A DNA stretch of 64,000 bases from Thermococcus sibiricus MM 739 (GTDB lineage: Archaea; Methanobacteriota_B; Thermococci; Thermococcales; Thermococcaceae). The stretch is taken from assembly GCF_000022545.1 (NCBI RefSeq), contig NC_012883.1, forward strand, positions 798,276 to 862,275. The letters run 5' to 3'. Positions within the stretch are counted from its first letter, which is position 1; the number at the start of each line of letters is the position of its first letter. The notes beneath the pieces are model-generated. The model did not search any database and was not told the origin of the DNA. It saw nothing but the letters and a program-made list of their open reading frames with translations. The position numbers were made by a program, and so were the translations under genes. Below are positions 1 to 8,018 of this stretch, piece after piece.

Positions 1-1
1 C

Positions 2-226
2 CACATAGACCACGTGAACACACAGTTACCCTATGCCGTGACTGTGGCTGCACTTTCCGCATTTTTATACATCTTGTTTGCTGTAGGACTAAGGAACGGC
101 TTTGTATTGCTTGGCTTAGGAATTGTCTTGTTAATAGTAATCCACCGCGTGCTTAGTGCATGGTACGGAAAGAAACTAGGAATACCTAACGGAGAAGTAC
201 CAGTATATGTTTCTGAGGAAGCTTGA
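2..226 (+). CDS. Na+/H+ antiporter NhaC family, C-terminal end (5' truncated by window)
   Basis: The reading frame is open to the window edge, so only the last 74 residues are present. It begins with HIDHV-TQLPYA, which matches the conserved late segment of NhaC-type sodium/proton antiporters, followed by two hydrophobic helices (about residues 15-50) and a short polar tail. The protein would be an integral membrane exchanger. A GTG at position 14 is an internal Val codon rather than a start, because the conserved block begins before it. The family call rests on this short C-terminal block only. Confidence 0.7.
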   Translation, partial: HIDHVNTQLPYAVTVAALSAFLYILFAVGLRNGFVLLGLGIVLLIVIHRVLSAWYGKKLGIPNGEVPVYVSEEA

Positions 227-296
227 TTTCATACTCTTCTTTTATTTTTACTTCAAACAATAAATTGGTATTAAAATTTATTTTGGAGGGACGAGC

Positions 297-1361
297 ATGA
301 AAATTTGTGTTTTAGGTGCTGGGGATGTTGGTAGATTAATAGCATACGACTTGAGTAAAGATTACGAAGTCTCTATCGCTGACAAAAGCAAAGAACGCCT
401 AAAATTGGCCGAGAATTTTGCGACAACTTATGAGCTGGATGCCTCAAAATTTGAAGATCTAGTTGAATTCATGAAGAAGTTTGACCTCATTGTTGGGGCT
501 CTGCCCGGAAGATTCGGATTTTCTACACTAAAAGCCGCAATAAAAGCAAGGAGAGACATTGTAGATGTCTCTTTCATGCCGGAAGATCCATTAGAGTTGG
601 ATGACCAAGCCAAAGAAGCTGGAATTAGAATGGTTGTGGATGCAGGGTTTGCTCCAGGCCTTAGCAACATTTTAATGGGCCACATACAAGCGGTTCTTGG
701 AAAGCTTGATGAAGGAGTTATAAACGTAGGAGGACTCCCAAAAAATCCCCAGCCACCTCTTTATTATAAAGTTGTGTTTTCTCCATATGATTTAATAGAA
801 GAATATACGCGTCCTGCTAGGATTATAAGAAATGGCCGTCTTGTAAGGGTGGATCCATTGGAAGATATTAAACAATTGAAGATCAGAGATTTCGAGTTTG
901 AAAGCTTTGTTAGTGATGGGCTGCGAACCCTTTTAGCCACAATTGAAGCAGAAAATCTATACGAGAACACACTCCGGTGGAAAGGCCACTTAGAAAAGAT
1001 GAAAGTACTGAAGGAACTCGGCTTTTTCAATCCAGAAAATATTGAATTCACAATGAAAGTTATCCTGCCATTAATGCAGTTTGAAAGTGACGACTTTTCA
1101 ATAATGGAGGTTTATGGAAAGAGTGGAGAACAGGAGATGAGGTACTTCATGTACGATGAGGCCCAAGGAGGTTTTACCTCAATGGCAAGAAGCACAGGAT
1201 ATATAACAGCAATAACAGCACGTCTAGTGTTGAAGTACGAATTCGAACCGGGGGTAATTCCACCAGAACTCTTTGGGATGGAAGACGACCTTTTTGATGA
1301 AATAATAAAAGAGGTCAAAAAGAGAAATATAGTCTTGGAAGAGTATCACAAGGGCTTATAG
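297..1361 (+). CDS. Saccharopine dehydrogenase-like NAD(P)-dependent oxidoreductase
   Basis: A 354-residue cytoplasmic enzyme with an N-terminal Rossmann fold: the dinucleotide-binding motif GAGDVG is at residues 7-12 and a DAGFAPGL segment lies near residue 120, both typical of the saccharopine dehydrogenase/lysine 6-dehydrogenase group. The C-terminal half (about 125-340) fits the family's substrate domain. A strong ribosome site GGAGGG sits 7 nt before the ATG. The gene converges on the DDAH-family gene and their 3' ends overlap by 16 bp. The exact substrate cannot be told from sequence; lysine 6-dehydrogenase-like or another amino-acid dehydrogenase are the main options. Confidence 0.8.
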   Translation: MKICVLGAGDVGRLIAYDLSKDYEVSIADKSKERLKLAENFATTYELDASKFEDLVEFMKKFDLIVGALPGRFGFSTLKAAIKARRDIVDVSFMPEDPLELDDQAKEAGIRMVVDAGFAPGLSNILMGHIQAVLGKLDEGVINVGGLPKNPQPPLYYKVVFSPYDLIEEYTRPARIIRNGRLVRVDPLEDIKQLKIRDFEFESFVSDGLRTLLATIEAENLYENTLRWKGHLEKMKVLKELGFFNPENIEFTMKVILPLMQFESDDFSIMEVYGKSGEQEMRYFMYDEAQGGFTSMARSTGYITAITARLVLKYEFEPGVIPPELFGMEDDLFDEIIKEVKKRNIVLEEYHKGL

Positions 1362-2137
1362 AACGGCAGATTTAGGCAAGTTACGCCACCATCTCCCTTC
1401 CAGAACTCGGAAACGTTAGCTAACACTGGTTTGAAGCCTTCTCTTCTTAATTTTTCTTCGGTTTTTGGATAACCTTCTGGCAACAGTACTTTCTTTTCTC
1501 CCAAATATAACATATTGTTCGCATAAAGTTCATCCTCGGGGATTGTTATGAACTTGAATCCCTTGAAATACTCAGTGTCAACTACATGAGGGGAGATGGC
1601 AACTGTTTTATTCCCCAGATAATTTATCCCAGAGAGTAAGTGGAAGATTTTTGATATTGGAACACCTACAACTTTCACGTTGGGAAAGAACTGGGCCAGT
1701 TGCTTTATGCCCTCAGTGTTGGTTCTTTGAGAGAGGCCTACAAAAACAATACCTTGATCTGTTACTAGGACATCTCCACCTTCAATTGTTCCAGGTTCTT
1801 TAATGTGCTTTATCTCAAAACCCTCTTTTTTCAGAACTTCTTTAATACTTTCCTCTTCTCCTCTTCTGCTAGGCTCTCCAAACCTGCTAAGCACTGCGAG
1901 GTTTGAGTTAACCCCAACTATAGCAGTATCTTGAACAAAAACACTATCAGGATGGTTTTCAAGTGGTTCGAGTTCAATAACTTCAATCCCATTTTCTTTA
2001 AGAATCTTTACGTACTCCTTATGCTGCTTTTTGGCCAAGTTGACATCTATACTTCTGTGCTCAGGATTTGTGGAAACACAGCTTTTGTAGTTTTCTCCGG
2101 GACGCCTTACTATAACAGTATCAAAAAGTCTGTCCAA
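1346..2137 (-). CDS. Dimethylarginine dimethylaminohydrolase (DDAH)-family amidinohydrolase
   Basis: 263 residues with the guanidino-modifying pentein fold. Visible landmarks are the PDSVFVQDT block (residues 62-70), IEGGDVL (about 118-124), the catalytic His in IFHLLSG (about residue 165) and the nucleophilic Cys in GGVTCLNLP near the C terminus. DDAHs convert methylated arginine to citrulline plus methylamine; archaeal members may act on other guanidino compounds, so the substrate is inferred. The start is TTG, with GAGGGTGA upstream. It is divergent from the pantoate kinase gene and overlaps the 3' end of the oxidoreductase gene by 16 bp. Confidence 0.8.
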   Translation of the reverse strand: MDRLFDTVIVRRPGENYKSCVSTNPEHRSIDVNLAKKQHKEYVKILKENGIEVIELEPLENHPDSVFVQDTAIVGVNSNLAVLSRFGEPSRRGEEESIKEVLKKEGFEIKHIKEPGTIEGGDVLVTDQGIVFVGLSQRTNTEGIKQLAQFFPNVKVVGVPISKIFHLLSGINYLGNKTVAISPHVVDTEYFKGFKFITIPEDELYANNMLYLGEKKVLLPEGYPKTEEKLRREGFKPVLANVSEFWKGDGGVTCLNLPFYKPL

Positions 2138-2245
2138 TTATTTTCACCCTCTTTTATTAGATTCCCTGTTTTAAAATATTTTCTGCTTTTTTAAGGGCTC
2201 ACATTTAAAAACATGAGATGCAAGTGTTTAGAAGGAGGTGGATAA

Positions 2246-3160
2246 ATGCTGATAAGAGCATTCGTTCCAGCCCACATTACTGCATTCTTTGTTCCTGTAT
2301 TCAATGAGAATCCTCTTTTAGCTGGCTCTATTGGGGCAGGTATTAATCTGGAAAAAGGTACAAATATTTTTGTAACCACAGAAAACGGACCAGAGCGACA
2401 TATCCATATCGCCTTTAATGGAGAACCTGTGGAGAGAAATAATGCCATAATAAGTTATTCAGTTGCCGAAAAAATGATACCTAAAGACTTTTCTGGAGAA
2501 ATTGAAGTTTGGCAGTACTTTGATTTTCCAAATGGTTATGGATTTGGAAACAGTGCTGCTGGAGCTTTAGGGACGGCCCTTGCATTGGCTTTTAATTTTA
2601 AAGAAAAGACCTTTCTACAGGCCTCTCAAGTAGCTCATAAGTATGAAGTGCTTTATAAGGGTGGCCTTGGGGATGTCATAGCCCAGTTTTATGGAGGTAT
2701 AGAACTCAGAATCAAACCCGGAGCTCCAGGAATTGGAGTCGTGGACAACATATTTTTTGAGGGTTACAAAGTTCTCACACTGCCTCTGGGAAGGATCTCA
2801 ACAAAAGAAGTGCTTGATAGTGATGTCATTAAACTAATTGAAGAGGAAGGCAAAAGATCCTTGGAAGAAGTATTGAAGTATCCAAGAGTTGAGGTTTTAA
2901 TGAAGGCCGCTAGAGCATTTTCCGAGAGAACAGGGTTGCTCACTGGAGAATTGCTGGAAATTGCCATAGAACTTGACAAAGATTTGAGATTGCCTTCCTC
3001 AATGGTAATGCTTGGTAAAAGCCTCTTTGCTCTTTTAAGAGAAGATGAGATAGAAAAGATAAAAGCAACGCTGACGGATCTCACTATAGAAAGGTACCAC
3101 ATTTGTGAGGTTTATACTCAAAGGCCGAGTGTTGAAAGATGGATGGGGGGAAGTTTATGA
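2246..3160 (+). CDS. Pantoate kinase (archaeal CoA biosynthesis, GHMP kinase)
   Basis: 304 residues. It has the N-terminal FVPAHITAFF segment and glycine-rich ATP loop PNGYGFGNSAAGALG (about residues 93-107) of the GHMP kinases, in the archaeal pantoate kinase form that phosphorylates pantoate to 4-phosphopantoate and replaces the bacterial PanC/PanK order. AGGAGGTGG is a strong ribosome site 7 nt before ATG. The 3' end overlaps the following small membrane-protein gene as ATGA, so the two are probably co-translated. Confidence 0.85.
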   Translation: MLIRAFVPAHITAFFVPVFNENPLLAGSIGAGINLEKGTNIFVTTENGPERHIHIAFNGEPVERNNAIISYSVAEKMIPKDFSGEIEVWQYFDFPNGYGFGNSAAGALGTALALAFNFKEKTFLQASQVAHKYEVLYKGGLGDVIAQFYGGIELRIKPGAPGIGVVDNIFFEGYKVLTLPLGRISTKEVLDSDVIKLIEEEGKRSLEEVLKYPRVEVLMKAARAFSERTGLLTGELLEIAIELDKDLRLPSSMVMLGKSLFALLREDEIEKIKATLTDLTIERYHICEVYTQRPSVERWMGGSL

Positions 3161-3390
3161 ACACTCTTTATCTTGCACTCACAATTGTTGGCTTGTTCAT
3201 TACAATATTTTTGAACAAAAGTGGTCGAAGAGAAATTGGTCTTATAGCGGCCGGGTTTACTGGAGGCTTTGCTTTTTTGGTTGCTTTTGAGGACAGTGGT
3301 TATCCTGTTCCACTAATATTCGTTGGGGGCTTCATAGCCACGGTATTCTTTGAATACATAAGGTTTAAGCCAAGACTTAAGGAGGATTAA
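3157..3390 (+). CDS. Small membrane protein, function unknown
   Basis: A 77-residue protein with three hydrophobic stretches (about 3-17, 26-41 and 47-66) and a charged tail, so it is probably an integral membrane protein. I chose the ATG that overlaps the pantoate kinase stop (ATGA) and is preceded by a G-rich ribosome site; a further in-frame ATG 18 nt upstream lies inside the kinase gene and lacks such a site. I do not recognise a family. Its coupling to pantoate kinase may be conserved, which is inference. Confidence 0.6.
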   Translation: MNTLYLALTIVGLFITIFLNKSGRREIGLIAAGFTGGFAFLVAFEDSGYPVPLIFVGGFIATVFFEYIRFKPRLKED

Positions 3391-3432
3391 CCTTTTTATC
3401 TTTTAATGCACTAGTTCAATTTGGTGGTATGA

Positions 3433-5115
3433 ATGCTTTATAAGGAACTGGTTGAATTATATAAAAGACTTGAAAAAACTACACTTAAAACTCTTAAAAC
3501 AAAGTTTGTATCTGATTTCTTGAAGTCAGTCGAAAAACCTGAACTTCTGGAGGTAATCCCTTATCTGATTCTTGGGAAGGTTTTTCCAGACTGGGATGAA
3601 AGAGAGCTTGGCATTGGTGAAAAACTTCTAATAAAGGCCGTGTCTATGGCCACTGGAATAAACAGTGAGGAGATTGAAAACTCGGTAAGAGACACGGGAG
3701 ATTTAGGAGAGAGCATTGCTCTTGCCTTGAATAAGAGAAAACAAAAAAGTTTCTTCTCTCAACCACTTACAATAGAAAGGGTTTACAATACCCTTGTTAA
3801 AATAGCCGAAGCTTCGGGAGCAGGAAGTCAAGACAGAAAGCTCAAGTATCTTGCCAATCTTTTCATGGATGCCTCCCCTGATGAGGGTAAATATCTTGCA
3901 AGAACAGTTCTTGGGATAATGAGAACAGGAGTTGCTGAAGGTCTTTTGAGGGATGCCTTGGCAGATGCATTTAAAGTAAGAGTAGAGCTTGTTGAGAGAG
4001 CTTACATGCTTACAAGTGATTTTGGTTTTGTAGCCAAGGTTGCAAAGCTTGAGGGTGATGAAGGGTTGGCCAAAGTGAAGATACAGGTGGGGAAACCAAT
4101 AAAACCCATGCTGGCTCAAATGGCTGCAAACGTTAGAGAGGCCCTGGTGGAGATGGGCGGAGAGGCAGAATTTGAGATTAAATACGATGGTGCCAGAGTT
4201 CAGGTGCACAAAAATGGAAATAAAGTTCTCATTTATTCAAGGCGTCTTGAAAACGTTACTAAGTCAATCCCGGAAGTTGTTGAAAGAGTGAAAGAAGCTC
4301 TAAAACCTGAAAAAGTTATAGTAGAAGGCGAACTGGTTGCGGTTGAAGAAACTGGCCGACCCCGACCCTTCCAGTATGTTCTTAGAAGGTTCAGGAGGAA
4401 ATACAATATAGAGGAAATGATAGAAAAAATACCTCTCGAGCTTAATCTTTTTGATATTCTTTACGTGGATGGTCAAAATATGATAGATACTCCATTTATG
4501 GAGCGGAGGAAGGTTCTTGAGAGTGTTGTAAATTCAAACGAATGGATAAAATCTGCAGAGAATCTCATAACAAAGAGTCCAGAAGAAGCAGAAGCTTTTT
4601 ATCACAAGGCCTTAGATTTGGGCCATGAAGGTCTTATGGCCAAAAGATTGGACTCAACCTATGAACCAGGGAACAGAGGAAAGAAATGGCTTAAAATTAA
4701 ACCTACAATGGAGAACCTGGATCTGGTCGTACTTGGTGCAGAATGGGGAGAGGGCAGAAGAAGCGGCGTTCTTAGTTCGTTCCTTCTTGGGGCATATGAT
4801 CCGGTGAAAGGTGATTTTGTCCCAGTAGGTAAAGTAGGGAGTGGATTTACTGATGAAGATTTGGTAGAATTTACGAAAATGCTTAAGCCGCTCATAAAGA
4901 AGGAGCATGGCAAGGAAGTGGAATTAGAACCCAAAGTAGTTATAGAAGTGGCCTATCAAGAAATCCAGAAGAGTCCAAAGTATGAGAGTGGCTTTGCCCT
5001 TAGATTCCCGAGATATATAGCACTTAGAGAGGATAAAGGGCCAGAAGATGCTGATACAGTTCAAAGGCTTGCTGAACTCTATCAATTCCAGGAGAGGTTA
5101 AAAGGCGGTAGGTGA
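3433..5115 (+). CDS. lig: ATP-dependent DNA ligase
   Basis: 560 residues, the usual length for Thermococcales replicative ligase LigI. The N-terminal DNA-binding domain covers about residues 1-220. The adenylation motif EIKYDGARV (nucleophilic Lys near residue 250) is followed by [15 protein letters not shown] (about 400), and the C-terminal OB-fold motif KWLKIKPT (about 420). It seals nicks during Okazaki fragment joining and repair. GGTGG lies 5 nt before the ATG. The gene closes the first cluster before the tRNA pair. Confidence 0.97.
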   Translation: MLYKELVELYKRLEKTTLKTLKTKFVSDFLKSVEKPELLEVIPYLILGKVFPDWDERELGIGEKLLIKAVSMATGINSEEIENSVRDTGDLGESIALALNKRKQKSFFSQPLTIERVYNTLVKIAEASGAGSQDRKLKYLANLFMDASPDEGKYLARTVLGIMRTGVAEGLLRDALADAFKVRVELVERAYMLTSDFGFVAKVAKLEGDEGLAKVKIQVGKPIKPMLAQMAANVREALVEMGGEAEFEIKYDGARVQVHKNGNKVLIYSRRLENVTKSIPEVVERVKEALKPEKVIVEGELVAVEETGRPRPFQYVLRRFRRKYNIEEMIEKIPLELNLFDILYVDGQNMIDTPFMERRKVLESVVNSNEWIKSAENLITKSPEEAEAFYHKALDLGHEGLMAKRLDSTYEPGNRGKKWLKIKPTMENLDLVVLGAEWGEGRRSGVLSSFLLGAYDPVKGDFVPVGKVGSGFTDEDLVEFTKMLKPLIKKEHGKEVELEPKVVIEVAYQEIQKSPKYESGFALRFPRYIALREDKGPEDADTVQRLAELYQFQERLKGGR

Positions 5116-5215
5116 GAGGAACCCTACAATTTAGAATAAACTCTTCTTTCTCTGTTTTTACATTTGTCAACAAAAGCTTAAATGGAGTTGGAAAATACCC
5201 ACGATAATTACCGAA

Positions 5216-5229
5216 AGCTTTATAAAGTA
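5216..5229 (+). promoter_or_regulatory. TATA box for the tRNA-Ala/tRNA-Val pair
   Basis: A strong archaeal box A, CTTTATAAAG with a purine-rich BRE upstream, is centred about 30 nt before the mature tRNA-Ala 5' end. The second tRNA begins only 13 nt after the first ends and shows no TATA box of its own, so both tRNAs are probably one transcript. Confidence 0.7.
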
Positions 5230-5255
5230 GCTAGAACCCCTATATTTTGGCGTGT

Positions 5256-5333
5256 GGGCCGGTAGCTCAGTTTGGGATGAGCGCTGCCTTGGCAAGGCAG
5301 AGGCCCCGGGTTCAAATCCCGGCCGGTCCACCA
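5256..5333 (+). tRNA. tRNA-Ala (anticodon GGC)
   Basis: A complete cloverleaf: acceptor GGGCCGG pairs with CCGGTCC, anticodon stem CTGCC/GGCAG encloses the loop TTGGCAA with anticodon GGC, the T arm carries GGTTCAAATCC, and CCA is encoded at 5331-5333. No intron. Confidence 0.95.
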
Positions 5334-5346
5334 AAACTTTTCGGGC

Positions 5347-5424
5347 GGGCCCGTGGTCTAGACTGGTTATGACGTCACCCTGACAAGGTGGAGGTCCGGG
5401 GTTCGAATCCCCGCGGGCCCACCA
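5347..5424 (+). tRNA. tRNA-Val (anticodon GAC)
   Basis: Acceptor GGGCCCG pairs with CGGGCCC, the anticodon loop is CTGACAA (anticodon GAC), the T arm contains GGTTCGAATCC, and CCA is encoded. Its 3' half is overlapped on the opposite strand by an integrase-like reading frame, so it is also a candidate integration (attL) site. Confidence 0.95.
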
Positions 5425-5642
5425 AAAAGAATTTCTCCCGCACAAAATTCTTCTTTTGAAAACTCCAGTTCTGAAATATCACCGTTGTCTTTCAAACCCT
5501 CTTTCCTGTCATTAATCTTTCGTGAATTATCACTGGGTTGTACAACTGGTTGTACAACTCGGCTCTCTTCATCCACATGGATCACTAAAGCCTTCCTTCC
5601 ATCAACAACCTTAAACTCGATTTCGACTTCCCTGCCTATCAA
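5367..5642 (-). pseudogene. Probable int(N) fragment of an SSV1-type integrase at tRNA-Val (attL)
   Basis: A 91-codon frame starts outside the tRNA and runs antisense into the 3' half of tRNA-Val. Its last 18 residues (GGPAGIRTPDL...) are the tRNA read backwards. The upstream part (REVEIEFKVVDGRKALVIHV) looks like true protein sequence. In archaeal SSV1-type integration the viral attP lies inside the integrase gene, so insertion leaves an N-terminal fragment overlapping the target tRNA in exactly this geometry. The frame is open further upstream to about 5666 (LPREYEWL...) with no good start, and the TTG at 5642 lacks a clear ribosome site, so it is probably a remnant. No int(C) or second tRNA-Val 3' copy was seen in the window. 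Confidence 0.5.
5537..5558. repeat. Two perfect 10-bp palindromes in tandem
   Basis: The perfect palindrome GTTGTACAAC occurs twice, at 5537-5546 and 5549-5558, with a 2-bp spacer. It lies inside the int(N)-like frame, where it encodes the repeat VVQPVVQP. It may be a protein-binding site or only a short local duplication. Confidence 0.6.
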
Positions 5643-5706
5643 CCACTCGTACTCTCTGGGTAATCTTTAAAACCGAATATCTAAACCTATCCCTGCTTTT
5701 GCTACC

Positions 5707-6282
5707 CTAACTCTCCTTTTCATACGAATCAGCTTCTACTGGTATATCTATATTTATCTCTGCCATACTTGGTTTGTAGTGAATCTTTTCCCAAGAGACC
5801 TCTCTTTTCTCTACTACGACTTTCACTTGCTTCTCTCTACTCGTTAAGCCTCCGGTTTTCCCCGTTTTCACTTCAACAAAAACGATCCTTTTAATGTCTC
5901 CATCAGTCATGCCATCAAACACTATAAAATCAACCGGCGTTCCAATGAATCTTACATCCTTAGGGTTATACTTAAAGTCTGGAAAATACGGTATCAAGTG
6001 CTCTGTAACTTGACCCATTATAACCGCCTTGCTTTTTTTAATTGCATCTTCCCTAATTCTCTTTTCCTCCTCCAACTTCCACTTTTTGAATTCTGACTCG
6101 TAATTCTTCCTAATGCCTTCTTCTAAAACACGCTTTTGAGTCTCTAACTCCTTGCTCCTCCATTCTTCAAAAAGTTCTCGTGCTTTCCTCTCCATTTGTC
6201 CTTTTAGTTCAGAGTATTTGTACCATAATATAAACACTAAAACAATCAAAACTCCAACTATAATCCACACCATTTCAGGCAT
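5707..6282 (-). CDS. Membrane-anchored endonuclease related to archaeal Holliday junction resolvase
   Basis: 191 residues from the ATG preceded by GGGGGTTGGAAA. An N-terminal membrane helix (about residues 4-20) leads to a charged coiled-coil (about 22-80), then a nuclease core with GTPVDFIVFDGM and IVFVEVKTGK, the Asp and E-x-K residues of the PD-(D/E)xK fold, and a VEKREVSWE tail. This matches the family described as endonuclease related to Holliday junction resolvase. DNA cleavage is expected but the specificity is unknown. It sits in the island after tRNA-Val with no close operon partner. Confidence 0.75.
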   Translation of the reverse strand: MPEMVWIIVGVLIVLVFILWYKYSELKGQMERKARELFEEWRSKELETQKRVLEEGIRKNYESEFKKWKLEEEKRIREDAIKKSKAVIMGQVTEHLIPYFPDFKYNPKDVRFIGTPVDFIVFDGMTDGDIKRIVFVEVKTGKTGGLTSREKQVKVVVEKREVSWEKIHYKPSMAEINIDIPVEADSYEKES

Positions 6283-6452
6283 TTTCCAACCCCCTTTGCG
6301 GTTAAATATCAAAAAATAAAGACCAAAACTTCTTCAAACTTGTAGCCTTTTTATTACTCATCTACGCCACCAGTCTAACTTAACTGGTATTTATCATTGC
6401 CCTTTACCTAAAAGAAATATTTAGCATTTTTGTAATCATGATTCCAAATTTA

Positions 6453-6917
6453 TTATGGAGAATCAATAACTTCAAGGAAGTCAACTTTCCTAAAATCCTC
6501 ATCAAAAGTTGCTATCTTCTTTATCCCAAAGTGTTTACATGTAGCGGCTATTATCGCGTCGTTGGTCAAAAGGGCGTATTCCTCTCCAATTTTTGCAGAT
6601 AACTCAAGTATTTCCCAGTTGACTTCGACAACCTTTAAAAGTTCATTTTTTATTAGTAGTGCAATTGACTCTTTAACCTTCCCATAAGTCCAAGCATATT
6701 TGTCTAAATGCTTTTTTAGATCATGAACTCCCTTTAATCCATCCTTAAGGGCCAGAGTAAACATAACTTTATACGCTGTTTCAGAGAAAACTATGGGATT
6801 TATAATTAGGATGCATCCCCTTTCTATGAGGGATTTCACAAGTTCTTTTGCTTTCTCGTCTCCGAGATTTAAGCCAACCAGCACAGAAGAATCAATAAAA
6901 ACCTCAGAGGGACTCAT
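6453..6917 (-). CDS. vapC: VapC-type PIN-domain toxin (ribonuclease)
   Basis: 154 residues. The PIN-domain acidic residues appear in VFIDSSVL (first Asp), the NPIVFSE segment (Glu), LLTNDAIIAA (Asp) and ATFDEDFRKV (Asp). The start is the ATG at 6917, with GGAGG upstream inside the antitoxin gene; a longer frame starting at 6992 would run through most of the antitoxin's end. The antitoxin gene overlaps it by 14 bp, the normal antitoxin-first arrangement. It is expected to cleave RNA when free of its partner. Confidence 0.88.
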   Translation of the reverse strand: MSPSEVFIDSSVLVGLNLGDEKAKELVKSLIERGCILIINPIVFSETAYKVMFTLALKDGLKGVHDLKKHLDKYAWTYGKVKESIALLIKNELLKVVEVNWEILELSAKIGEEYALLTNDAIIAATCKHFGIKKIATFDEDFRKVDFLEVIDSP

Positions 6918-7101
6918 AATAAGCCTCCTTGAGCTTTTTGTAATCGATATTCTCAATCTTCTCAATAACCATTGAGTTGAGAAGTTTATCAAGCTCCTCC
7001 TCGTCTATTATCTTGATGATGACTTTTGAGTGCTCTTTGAGCTTCAATTTTTTCAGGGGCTTTAACACCCCATTCTCATAAACGGCCTCAATAACCTGCA
7101 T
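6904..7101 (-). CDS. vapB: AF2212/DUF104-type antitoxin paired with VapC
   Basis: 65 residues beginning MQVIEAVYENGVLKPL, the hallmark start of the AF2212-like (DUF104) antitoxin family: a small N-terminal beta domain that binds DNA, then a helical toxin-binding tail. GGTGAG lies 2-7 nt before the ATG at 7101; a second ATG at 7113 is possible but less well placed. It overlaps the PIN gene, giving a classic toxin-antitoxin operon. Confidence 0.85.
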   Translation of the reverse strand: MQVIEAVYENGVLKPLKKLKLKEHSKVIIKIIDEEELDKLLNSMVIEKIENIDYKKLKEAYYESL

Positions 7102-7265
7102 AACTCTCACCATAAGAAATTTTATTTTTGAAGAATTTAAGGTTTTGGTGTTGGTTTTTGAATCATATATTAACAAGGGAAGCAAAAGGTGGGAGATGTG
7201 TTAATGGATCAATAGAGGGGAAAAATTATAGAGAATTGATGTTAGGGATGTAATGATCTCTAAAT

Positions 7266-7676
7266 TCACCATAGGAATGTCTTTGCCACTATTGTCCCTA
7301 AAATTGTAGCTAATGCGGAAGCAAGAACATAAACAAGAATCTTGCATGTTGTAACGGCTTTTTGGAGTTCTTTGCAACTAATTTTCATTTCATAGAGTTT
7401 ATACTTGTCTGCTGCTAGTTGTAATATTGTCTCGAGTCGTAAATCAAGGGCATCAAGTTCTTTCATTTTTTTGAAGGATGTACTACACATAAATGATGGC
7501 ACGTTTTTTATGTCAATTTCGGCTTTCATCCTGAGCTCGAGGTATTTATCTTTAATCTGTCTAATACTTGAAGGACTTAGGCCTGTCTCGGATTCACTGA
7601 CTTTTCTCTCTATATACTCCACGAACTCTGCTATTTCTTGGAGTTCAATAGGAGTTTTAAGAGGATCTTTACTCAA
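7266..7676 (-). CDS. Orphan protein with C-terminal membrane anchor
   Basis: 136 residues starting at TTG after an excellent GGAGGGTGA ribosome site. The N-terminal 105 residues are charged and mostly helical; residues about 110-132 form one hydrophobic segment, so it is probably a tail-anchored protein facing the cytoplasm. I do not recognise a family. It lies in the accessory island between VapBC and the dehydratase fragment. Confidence 0.6.
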   Translation of the reverse strand: MSKDPLKTPIELQEIAEFVEYIERKVSESETGLSPSSIRQIKDKYLELRMKAEIDIKNVPSFMCSTSFKKMKELDALDLRLETILQLAADKYKLYEMKISCKELQKAVTTCKILVYVLASALATILGTIVAKTFLW

Positions 7677-7780
7677 CTTTCACCCTCCTTCTTCCCGTTA
7701 GCAAATCTTTCATCAGCCCACGCTTAACGCGTTCAAGCAAGAGATGTATTTTTAGCAAACTCGATAATTACTTTTTCTTT

Positions 7781-7816
7781 TGAAAGCCTCGCCCTTAAGG
7801 GCGGGAAGGAGATCAG
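7781..7816 (+). mobile_element. Solo IS200/IS605-type right-end hairpin (copy 1)
   Basis: TGAAAGCCTCGCCCTTAAGG and the following GCGGG arm form the GC-rich hairpin followed by AAGGAGATCAG that ends tnpB-bearing IS605-family elements in Thermococcales (family knowledge from memory). No tnpA or tnpB gene is nearby. It abuts the dehydratase fragment at 7817-7975, and could mark the break in that gene. Confidence 0.5.
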
Positions 7817-7975
7817 TTCCTTAAGCTTTCCCCTAATTGTTTGTCTTGCTAGGTTTCCAATTCTATGAGCTGCCGCCACATGAGAACTAGAAGGTCCTCT
7901 CATAATCGGCCCGATTACATCATTAGATATACTTGAGGCAACTTTGCCATCTGCTTCGCCTCTTCTAATCTTTAT
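7817..7975 (-). pseudogene. Fragment of a GPSSSH-motif dehydratase (L-serine dehydratase-like)
   Basis: An open stretch of about 53 codons on the minus strand reads SNDVIGPIMRGPSSSHVAAA followed by HRIGNLARQTIRGK. The GPSSSH motif is the signature of the iron-sulfur L-serine dehydratase group. An in-frame TAA lies just upstream at 7976-7978, and similarity fades into the IS605-type hairpin downstream. There is no start codon, so this is a gene fragment. The exact dehydratase is uncertain. Confidence 0.6.
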
Positions 7976-8018
7976 TTACAGAAGTATAGGGGGTTTCTCG
8001 TTAAATAGATTTAGCATG

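Noticed and set aside
5167-5445. 92-codon minus-strand frame across both tRNA genes
   Set aside because: Its sequence (WARGDSNPGPP...) is simply the tRNAs read antisense; such frames are a known artefact.
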